The position numbers and the translations under genes were made by a program. Of a stretch of DNA of 64,000 nucleotides, positions 38,048 to 64,000 are shown piece after piece; positions within the stretch are counted from its first letter, which is position 1; each line of letters begins with the position of its first letter. This stretch comes from Rallus limicola (Eukaryota; Chordata; Aves; Gruiformes; Rallidae): the NCBI GenBank assembly GCA_022605955.1, contig JAKCOZ010000032.1, forward strand, positions 1,798,001-1,862,000, in the 5' to 3' direction. Below the pieces are notes generated by a model. It had not been told where the DNA came from. It saw nothing but the letters and a program-made list of their open reading frames with translations, and did no database searches.

Positions 38048-38240
38048 AAGGCTTTTGAAAAAATGTAGTTTCCTTTATCTCTTTGATATTAAGTTTAAAT
38101 TTAAAAGCTGGGTTTATTCTGCCAAACCTTGCCTTTAATTTTATGTGTTATTGCACTGTAGGCCATCAAATTTGGACTGTATGGAAACTGCATTGATTTC
38201 GAATGGCTGTTCGCGTTGGGCAAAACAGTGCCTTATCTGA

Positions 38241-38246
38241 AATAAA
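38241..38246 (+). terminator. SGMS1: Most distal AATAAA of SGMS1
   Basis: The last hexamer before base composition changes. Cleavage would fall near 38260. A C-rich block at 38403-38425 lies about 140 bp farther on. Confidence 0.5.
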
Positions 38247-38402
38247 TGCTATGCAATCGATCCTGAGCGTGCGGGAGCCGGGAGCCGATGGGACAAGCCT
38301 TCCTGGGAGCCATCACCAGGGCTTGAAAAATCTACCCCAAAACCGCTGGGACAGAGCAGGGTGCAGGATTTATCAGTCCTGACACTGAAATGATCAAAAA
38401 AA

Positions 38403-38425
38403 CCCCACCACCCCACCCCACCCCC
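38403..38425 (-). other. G-quadruplex motif on the minus strand past the SGMS1 end
   Basis: The + strand shows C-runs of 4, 4, 4 and 5 separated by ACCA, A and A, so the minus strand (the SGMS1 template strand) has four G-runs with short loops. It lies about 140 bp past the last SGMS1 polyadenylation signal. Confidence 0.7.
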
Positions 38426-41400
38426 AAAAATCCAAACCAAACCCAACAGAGAGAAAATTTCCGTGAGTACATGGTGGTGGAAGGGTCGTTTCTTTCTTTT
38501 CTGTGTTTGAGGATGTGTTATCTCAACTTCCCTGCCCCCTTCCTCACCCTTGGCCAAAAACTCCCTTGCAGAATTGATGGGGTGTCACCTCTGCTGCTTC
38601 GCCTGGCCGTTGCTTGGAATGCTAAACAAGACTGACCCATTTCTGTTCTCTTTCTCCCTGGAGGCAGGGGATTTCTTCCCACCCCCACGCTTCTTGGCAA
38701 AACCCTTTTCAACAGGGTTTGCAGAGCACTCTGTGAGTTGGAGGGGTCAGCTCAGCATGCTTTGCCTCCAATTCACTCTATTGCCTTTGCAGCTATGTGT
38801 TTGAAAGTTGATGATGGTATTTTTAATTGAAGAAAGAAAAAGCAAACCCACCCCAAGATGATTGCTTGAGAGGATTCATGCTCCCAGACGTAAATGAGCA
38901 AGTAGATTTTTCAAGACCTGGCATCACGCACATCAAAACCATTGACATAAGTAAATGTATGGATATATGCACATGACATTAAATGGAATCTGCTGAATCC
39001 TGCATTGTAGTGTCTGACTTACTGCATGGATTGTGCTAAACATGGTTTCATTGTCTTCCTTTCACAGCAGAGCTGTGCTTTGGTAATGCATGCTGCCGTG
39101 AGAACTGAGGCTGGGCAAAGCAGGGACACGGAGCTCGGTGGTGTGGCATTGCAGGGGGTGCTGGAGGAGGGGACCAAGGGAACTGGGGACGAGGCACAGT
39201 TGCTGTGCATCAGTGGTAACTCCAGGCTGTGGTGCTTGTGCTGCCTTGGTCTTCTCCTTCCCTGTGAGTATCTGCTGGGCAGCAGCATCTCGTTAAGACA
39301 GGTGTTGGCTTGTGACAGCACTGGTGACTGGGGGTCCCAGATCTCCCACCCTCAAGCACTTCAGCTGCATTTCCTCCACACTGCTCAGGTATGGTACGTC
39401 TACAGGGATTCTTCTGCCTTGGCTCTCTGGAATAGCATAGCCAAGGGGTGACGGTGCTCACCAGGAGACTTTGAATGCCCATGCTCAACCATTGGAACTG
39501 TGTATTTCTGGGGTGAGAGCCTTGAGGAGCATCCAGGGACAATCTGTTCCCGATTAGAGTCAGGAGAGTGTTGTCCCCTCACCCTGGGGCACTGACACAT
39601 GGGTGTGTTGCATGCGTCTACCTTGGGTAGGGAAGCATGTGCTGCTTGGGTCCCGGTAGACCTTTTCCACTGCTAGCCATCAGAGAGGTGAGCACAGCAA
39701 ACGCCTGGCGCTGTGGAGCAAGGAAGCTGGTAAAAGACCTGAGGTGAGGTCTTGTCCGGCCTTGGTTGAAGCAGAGCTAACAGCTCGTTCTATGTAGTGC
39801 CAATATGACCGTCTTCTCTTGACTTGAAGACTGAGTCGATGGGTTTTAGGTGCCTGTAGGAGGGCAGGTTCAAAGGCAGAACTGCCTGGCGAACTGTAGC
39901 CTGTTGTCCAGTTCCTGGTGGCTGAAATCCGGAGGAGGGGTCTCCAACAGAAGAGGCTGGAAAAGGACAGCTTGTGGTTTCCTTTGGACCATTTGCTAAA
40001 GTCTGCTTCCAGAGCGCGGCAACCGAAATTGAGACAAAACCTTCGTGTGGTGCAGCACGGTGTCCTCGTGCATCTCCTCCCTAACCCAGCAAGAACACGT
40101 CTTCCTCGTAGGAAACTAATACCAATTTCCCAGCACTGGTGTATCCTCTTCATGTCACTTCTGCCACTGGTTCTCTGCGTGGGCCTGGCAGGGCGGGCTG
40201 GGGAGCCACCAGGGTTTGGGCACACCCACTCTGCAGCCTTGTTTAAATAAACTAGCAAGGTCTGGGAGCAGTGTGGGTCCTACACCTTGACTGCAGGTGG
40301 TTTCCAGCAGCAGCACCATGTGCCTGGTGGTTGCTCTTGCTGGCAGGGGGTTGGTGAGTAGGCATGGGTGGGTGTACAACAGCCCACCTTGCTCATTCTC
40401 TAATTTTTGCCCAGGAAAAGCCAGCAGGAGTTAGCTTGGGAAGGGTCTGCCCAGTCCTGCGTTGCCAGCACTAAGAAGGGTTTCACAGTCTTGTGCTGGA
40501 GCTCTTCTGCTTTGCACGTGCTGCTTGGCTCTTGCCCAGAGTGATGCTTTCCTGTGCTGTCCCATGTCCCAGGTAAGTGCCGTGCCCTTGGAGTGCCTCC
40601 AACCACCTTGTGATCCTGTTGCTGGTCAGGGCAGGGGAGGAATGGGGTAATGTGCTTTGGCCAGGAGATGCTGGGCTGGAGTCAGCATTGGCTGCTGTGA
40701 GGTTTATTCTGGTGTCTCCTGTGCTTATATACACTTAACATGCTGCCAGCCTGGAACTAGAAATCTCTTAACCAACTTTCCTCTTGAAAGATCTGTCAGA
40801 ACAAGGCTGTCTTCCTTGATCCCTCTGATGACGCAGGCAATCATTTGGGCAGTGCTGTGGGGTCCAGCTGCTTTGGAGTTTCTCCCATCCCCCTTAACAT
40901 GATGGGGAAAACTTGCTGCAAGAACTTTGCCACTGGTTCTCTCCCTCAGGCCTATTTATGATGCTCTGGCTGGCTTTTTTTTTTCTTTTTTTTTCTGTGT
41001 GTTAAATTACCATTTTGGCAAAGATTTTACTGCTTGTGCCAGTGCCCTCCTTTTTCTGTTTGTGCTGCTCCTCTGGGCAATGAAAATGTGTCAGTTCTCC
41101 ATGTCTGTTGGTTTCTAACCCCCACACATCCTATGGAAGGCATGACTGGCCCGTGCCTTCTCACACGACTATTTCATGATGTCACCCTGCGTTTCAGCTC
41201 ATGGAAACCTCAGCCAGGCTAGTGGGACACTGGGAGGGATGCTCAGGTTTGAAAGCAGCAGCATTACATATGAGCCAAGGAACACATGTTTGGCCCTTGG
41301 CTGCTGCTGCAAATGATTGATGGCAAAATGTTTTCTATCCACAGTGAAGTTTTAGCCCATTTGCATTTTATCTGGGGGTAGATTTAAGGCACATGGCCTG

Positions 41401-44400
41401 GGGAAGTTTTGTGTGTCCCCACATCTGAACATCCATGGGGGATTAGTGGCAAAAGCTCACCAGGACTTGGTTGTCTGGAAAAGCAGGAGAGTTCTTGTTC
41501 ATATCCCAACACAAGGTCTGGATGATGTTTGGTGGAAACCCTGCTGCAAATAGGTCTGATCCCACTACCAGCAGTGGCTCTTGGCTACACCACAGTCCCA
41601 CGGTGCTTCCACAACACAGCACAAAGCCACAAGAACCCAAGTGCAGCGTCCCGCAGAGCTGTTGGAGTCTGCCCTGGAAAAGATCTTTACCCCCAACCAG
41701 CGGCTTAGTGTGTGGAGGGGCAGGGACTCAGGCTCGAGGCCCTCAAAGGACACTGGGCAGCCCAGTGCTGGGGCCGCAGCGGAGTTTTATTGGGCAGCAA
41801 TTTGTGGGCCTCGTCTTCTGGGTTTCTGTCCCTTTTTGTCCTTTTCTTGCTTCCCTGCTGAAGTTTTAGGGTTCAGCTGTACCCACAGCAAGGGGTCCCA
41901 TCCTGAGGTGTTGTATTTAGCGCTGGCTTTAGCCAGGTTTCCTTGCATCAACCAAGATCAGGCAGCTTCAGTAAGCAGGCAAGAGGTGTATCCACAGCCA
42001 AAAGTCCTGTTGGGCATGATGGGACAAGCCCTCTCAGCTCAGGGGTGGCAGATCTGACTGGCTTCCCAGGGGAAAAAAGCAGATTTGCCCCACACAGCCC
42101 CCCAAGGAAAACCCAGGGTTGATGTAGCTGGTTCCAGCCAGACTTCCTGGTTTGGTAGATGGCAGCACAAAATGTTCCAGTGTAAGAAAGAAAAACCTAA
42201 ACCTGGGCAGCACACTGCATGTTATTCTTTTTTTTTTTTTTTTTTAAATAATTAAAGGAAATGCTGGTCCCTTCGTTACTCATCCACCCTTTTGATACTT
42301 CCCAGCACAGGCAAACAAAAACTCAATCGGATGATGCAGAAGATGTGTCTTCTTCACAGCTCTGTGCATGCAATGAGTATTACCAGCTGGTGGGGCTTGC
42401 CTGGACTCCTTGTTTTATGAATTTAATTGACAGAAAGGCAGCAGAATCAGTGCCTTCTGAAGGGCTTTCTGAAGACAACCAAGAGCCCCCCCACTTTGTC
42501 CAGCAAATGGAGGTGGATGAGGCAGCTGTGGTTTGTGGTTGGGTTGCTCCTCCCCAAACACAGGGCTGGACTTGCTTGTAGAAAATGAAGTTTTAACGGT
42601 GATGCAAATGAGCAGCATGTGCTTTGGCTCTGGGCTGTTCAAGCTGAGTTGTCTCCGGTCCATCATCTGAAACTCAGTCAGGCATGGAGAGATGGGATGG
42701 TCGGGTTGCTGTCACTACAATGATGAGGAGCCACATCAGAGCTCCTTCAGGGGAAGGGTTTTGTTCTCTTACCTTGGCAAAGGCAGTCATTCCTTTAATT
42801 CTTCCATCTTAAAGCATTACTTTCTTTTACTGTTTTTAACAGGGGATGTTTCCATTCTGCTTGTTTGGTTTCTGCAGCTCACAGCAAAGGCAGCTCTATT
42901 CCCAATGGTGACAAACTGCCTCCCGTTGCAGTCGCATCCCGCACTCCCAGCACTAAAAATCCCTGTTGTGAGGAGTGTTGCAGCTTTGGATGAAAGTCTA
43001 CAGCACGCCCGGGTTAGGATGCAGCCACTCTGAGCCTGTTTGGAAGGAGCTCACACAAGAGCAGTAATTAAAGCCGGAATAAAACCACACCGTGAGGCCG
43101 TGAGAAGGAGAGGGGAGGAAGAGGAAAGCAGCTGGGCTTCAGGCTAGTTCCCTTGAGTGGGAGAGGCAGCAGTGAAGCACTGATGGCTCAGCACATCCTT
43201 CCCCAGGCACGGACCTCACAAAAGAAGTAATTTTTGTGGCTCTGCATGCATGTGGCACGTGTGCCTGCTTTCAAATCCCATGTTTTGTCCCATGTACAAC
43301 ATAGAGCATAATTTCAGGGATGTCCTTACTCCTACAACTGCAGCTATTGTTGCTTCCCAGGCTCTGTTTTCCTTCCAGCCTGGATTTCAAGAGTTACTGA
43401 TTTCAGCCGTCAATGGTTAATGAGCAGGTTCATGAGCATCCTGCTTCTGACAGGACACTGCGTGGGGGGTTTATTTTTTTGGGCTAGGTGCTGCAATGTT
43501 GTGGCTGCTTTGGGGTAAGCACTGTGCCTCTGGTGGGATCACGGTCCTTCCTCGTAATGGTTGTGGTGGTGACCTGTCTGATGTGGTGGACATGAAGTAC
43601 AGAAACCACTGGGGAGAGTTTATTTTGTGAAGTTCTGTAAGCATTTACAGGACATCTCTTTTGAGCCTGTTTGTTGTCGTTTCTTGCTAGATTGACAGTG
43701 GCTTTGAGGCGCTATGTGGTACCTGTTGCACTGTGGTGTGATAGGCTCAGTGAGTTCCATAAACTTCTTCCTCATCACCACCTCGGTAATCCACTTTCTC
43801 TGGAGGCACTGGTTTGAAGGAGATCTCCAGGAAGGAAAGGAGTTCAGGGGGATTTATCAACCCCTTGGCTCTTCAACTGAGGTCTTTGCAGTCCAGAAAG
43901 CCCCCATATTTGTACCAAAAAGCTTGTGCCTTCTGCAGTCCTGAGCCAAGGTAAGTGGACATGGTCGCACCACCTGGGGAGATGGGGAACTGTGGATCCC
44001 CATAACCTCCCTGAGCAGTCTTTTTGAATGGAAAGCATTTAAGGCATTCTCTGAAATAATATTTTGAGCTGCTATCAAACTTTCCCAGCAGCTGCTGGTT
44101 TGCCCTTTCTGGATTGATAGAGCCACAGTGGTGTCTTTTCCTTGGTTCTTTGCATTTCATGGGGTGAGGCTGGCAGGTCACACCATCACTATACCAACTC
44201 CTTAAAACTCAATTTCTTAAGTTTTCATGATGCTCTTGCAGATACACCACCTCCAGGAAGAGTTTTTGCTCTTCCTGCCAATGCACAACCTACTCCTGGC
44301 TCATCTCTGTCCCAGGACCCCTGACAGCAGAGCAATTGACCCATGGTTTAGTCCAACAAGGCTTTTCAGTTCCCTCCAAGGCTAGTGCACAATTTGGGGC

Positions 44401-46352
44401 ACCCTTGCGGCCTGCACTGGGGCGTTCCCAGCAGTACAGGCATGGCCAGGGAGGGTCTCTGTCAGCCTACATGGCAAAGTAGGTTGCTCTTCCACTGATG
44501 GTGGGGGCAAGTGTGTTCCTTTGGTATTGCAGTGAGGAGATAACGTATCAGAAAACCTTGCTTCTCTCCACCAGCTGGCCCAAAAAGCGCTGAGTCAAAA
44601 AGTGATACTGAGCGTGACCTTGAAGCGGTGACTCAGGCTGCCTGCGCTGGGCGCTAGCTGGAGTATTAACCCTTGGGCTGGGGTGCACGAAAGGAACAGT
44701 GGTGAAAAAGGGAAACTGAACCTCTTGAGATGTTTGCCTGCTGGAAGCTGAGTGGGAAGGAGTATGTCAGAGGTGACACCCCCAGCCTGAAATTCCCACT
44801 GAAATGCACGGGTGCTGTGGGGGGGAATAGCACTCATAGGGTCTTTCATCCTCCTTGACAGCAATAGCAAGCAGACACTTTCTGAGGGATATGGTGGGTC
44901 CGGTTGTGTTTGGGAAGAGTAAACAGTCAAAGCCCCCCAGAAGATGCATGCTTTAGCAGCTGACAAATTATGCATGTTGCAACCTATCTGGGACTCAAAA
45001 GGAAAACCAGTGGAAAAGGCTGTATTTTTAATGAATAATTTTTAAAACAAATAACAATGAATGAATAGAAAGTACTTAAAACTTAAAACACAATAAATAC
45101 TGTGTTCAAGTTGTTCTTCCAGTAGGGTTTGGAAAACCTGTGGACTGATCTTCCATGAGAATTGGGAGTCATGGCCAGATGGGAAGCAGGAGGCATCCTC
45201 ACAGGCTGGTCAAGCTGTGATGAAGCAAAGATGAGGGGGAAAAAGTCCTATTCCCAAATTCCTCCCACACCAGAGCTTACCACTGCCATCCCAGAGAAGT
45301 TATTTTAGAGAGGTAGGAGCCATTTGTAACTTAAAATAAATGCACTGAGGGGAAACAAAAAGAAACCCCAAACACCTTTCCTCTTGTGCAGTAAAATGTA
45401 TTGATTGGCTGCTGCTTATCTTGCGCAGCGCTTGACTCACGGGGTTGTGACAGCGATACTTCTCAAGCTGAACTTTTCAGCTTGAAGCAGGTCACTGGCT
45501 GGGAGGTGTTCCTCCAGAGATACACGAGGGATCTCAGGTGAGTCTGCATGGGGTTTCACCAGGGGTTCCATAGGACTAGTATTGCTTCTTTGAGAATTTG
45601 TCAGCTGAGCCAGCTGGAGAAAGAGGCCTGTGACCGGGTGTCACACAGATGTGCTTGGGGGCTGGTGCTGTGACATTGGTCACCTGGATGGGTCATGGTG
45701 CTGTGCAGCTGGCTGCCTGTGCCATGACTGGGGAAGGAGAAGGGGGGGGAAGGAAACCTGCAATATTGAATTTGTTGCTGGTAGAAAATTCAGTAGGTGC
45801 AGTTCAGCAGTGACCACGGCTGCGGAGGCTTACCGTGTCAGTAAGAGGCTGGCAAGAGAGGTCACCTGTAGCAAGCCTGGATGACCATTTGGCTATCTGG
45901 TGCTGCTGTTTCTCACTGCAACCTCTCCAAGACCACAGACAGTTATTTTCTGCAGGTTTGGTGTTTCCAGGGCATGTCACCTCCGAGGAATAACTTGCAG
46001 GTGTGAGCTTTACCCAACCCCATGCCAGACCCTCTGTAAGCCAGATGCTACCTCCAGGAAAGTGATGTGGTTGGGTCACAGGCAGAGCAATGGGCTCAGC
46101 AGTGAGTTTTACCTACTGACGCATCTAAGGGCAGGTGGAAATGCCCAAAGCTGTTTTAAAGGATTATTTCTACCTTGTATGGATGCTTACAGAAAGGGCA
46201 AAGCTTTGCTACAAGTGCTGTTTCCCACTGGGCATGTCTGAGGCCCTTGACACAAACCTCAGGCGCCGGAGCAGGACGAGTCAAGAGCCTTTATCCAAGG
46301 GGGAAAGCGTGTATGCTCCCACAGTCGCATTCTGAATATTATTTTTTTTCCT

Positions 46353-46365
46353 GTTAATCTTTAAC
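46353..46365. promoter_or_regulatory. ASAH2: HNF1-like site upstream of ASAH2
   Basis: GTTAATCTTTAAC matches the palindromic HNF1 consensus GTTAATNATTAAC at all but one defined position. HNF1A and HNF1B drive many intestinal brush-border and liver genes, and neutral ceramidase is known to be high in intestinal mucosa. The site lies about 680 bp before the ASAH2 start codon. Binding is inferred. Confidence 0.45.
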
Positions 46366-46703
46366 CCAAAATGAACCTCTGTTCAAGGAGGGAGAGCAGA
46401 CTACAGACACCAAACAAGCAGCTCCGTGTGTGCTGAAAGCTAGCATCTAAACATGCAGTCTCATCCTGGAAAGCTGTCACAACTGCTGTGTTTTCTAATG
46501 GGCTGCACTTGGTTGTGCACCAGGGTGCAAGTCCCACTCACCGGTGTGGAGGTTCCTAAACTGACCTCCTGTGGTGGTGACAGTGTTGTTTTTCCAAAGC
46601 TCCTGGAGCACGTGTGCAGCAGGAAGGTCACAGCGCTTCAGGCAGACGCATCACCCTCAGCCACTTGCTAGGCATAGGGTCTGGTGGGAGACTGGGGGGT
46701 TTA

Positions 46704-46710
46704 TATAAAA
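46704..46710 (+). promoter_or_regulatory. ASAH2: TATA-like box, candidate ASAH2 promoter
   Basis: TATAAAA within a 'ggtttatataaaag' context, with G-rich sequence just before it. It would place transcription start near 46735, about 300 nt before the ASAH2 ATG. Tissue-restricted genes often use TATA promoters. If the real first exon is elsewhere this is a chance match. Confidence 0.35.
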
Positions 46711-46734
46711 GATTTATTTAAAAGAGAAAGCAAA

Positions 46735-47033
46735 GCGTCCTGGGGAAGGAGGGGTCGGTAATTCAGCCACTTGCCTTGTCTTATCGGGCCTCGTGATGGG
46801 GAGCGATTGCTGCTCTCAGGAGATATGTTTTTGCTGTCTTAAGCAGGATGAAAAATACATCCCTGCTGCCCATCCTTACTGCTGCTGCTGCTGGCCCCAG
46901 CACTGGGATGGGGGCACAAAGCATCACCATCTCTCTGAGGGTGCGAGGTGCTGCTCTGGGTGGGACGTGCCTGACACGGGGGCTGCTGCCTGCCTTCCAT
47001 GAGCTCCTTTCTGCTTTCACAGAGCCGCCAACC
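46735..47033 (+). other. ASAH2: Candidate ASAH2 5'UTR or upstream intron end
   Basis: Two readings are possible. The whole stretch may be 5'UTR from the TATA-like box. Alternatively the acceptor-like ctcctttctgctttcacAG at 47021-47022 may begin the exon, leaving only GCCGCCAACC before the ATG. An in-frame ATG at 46848 opens a 62-residue extension if the first reading holds. Confidence 0.4.

Positions 47034-64000
<16,967 letters not shown>

Larger units (their letters stand above)
36576..38262 (+). other. SGMS1: SGMS1 3'UTR
   Basis: AT-rich sequence after the stop, with AATAAA hexamers at 36769, 36926, 37421, 38042 and 38241. The last is followed by a switch back to GC-rich intergenic sequence, so cleavage near 38260 gives the longest form, about 1.7 kb. 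It contains an A-rich run at 37160-37207, a G-quadruplex motif at 37530-37551 and an AT dinucleotide run near 37924-37943. The end is inferred, not observed. Confidence 0.75.
38263..46703. other. SGMS1-ASAH2 intergenic region
   Basis: About 8.4 kb with no recognisable coding exon, RNA gene or CR1 copy. It contains the C-rich block at 38403-38425, poly-T runs at 40977-40994 and near 42228-42245, and the HNF1-like site at 46353-46365. The long minus-strand frame at 39680-40258 resembles no known protein. Confidence 0.55.

Noticed and set aside
39680..40258. Minus-strand open frame of 192 codons in the intergenic region
   Set aside because: There is no recognisable domain. Arg/Ser/Leu-rich composition is typical of translated non-coding DNA.

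Overview
This is a nuclear window from a bird genome. Six copies of the CR1 LINE family typical of birds and reptiles lie in both orientations, the best preserved ending in the CR1 ATTCTGTG octamer repeat. Both genes are vertebrate, split by GT-AG introns and conserved almost residue for residue with their mammalian counterparts. A galliform bird is plausible but cannot be proven from the sequence alone.

Two protein-coding genes lie head to tail on the + strand. SGMS1 (sphingomyelin synthase 1) has all five coding exons between 25001 and 36575. They join into a complete 413-residue protein with the SAM domain and the His285/His328/Asp332 catalytic triad. A GC-rich, CpG-rich block at 3660-4145, with a candidate 5' noncoding exon ending at 4019, is the best candidate for an SGMS1 promoter. 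The 3'UTR follows to about 38262 and carries several AATAAA signals and a strong G-quadruplex motif.

ASAH2 (neutral ceramidase) begins at 47034. Nineteen coding exons run to 62785 and give 667 whole codons. All zinc-ligand and active-site residues are present, at positions exactly 51 lower than in the human protein. The offset comes from the absence of the Ser/Thr-rich mucin-like stalk between the membrane anchor and the catalytic domain. The final exon or exons, about 60 residues, lie beyond the right edge.

The two enzymes act on linked pools. SGMS1 uses ceramide and phosphatidylcholine to make sphingomyelin in the Golgi. ASAH2 hydrolyses ceramide to sphingosine at the cell surface and in the gut lumen. 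Their adjacency is also found in mammals, so it is old synteny rather than a new cluster.

The rest is intronic or intergenic: CR1 copies (one nested in another), a 45-bp minisatellite and simple repeats. I saw no RNA gene, CRISPR array, virus-like provirus or undescribed system. The points most worth checking are the stalk-less ASAH2 N-terminus and its GC-AG intron, the seven upstream ATGs before SGMS1, the HNF1-like site upstream of ASAH2, and the 3'UTR G-quadruplex.
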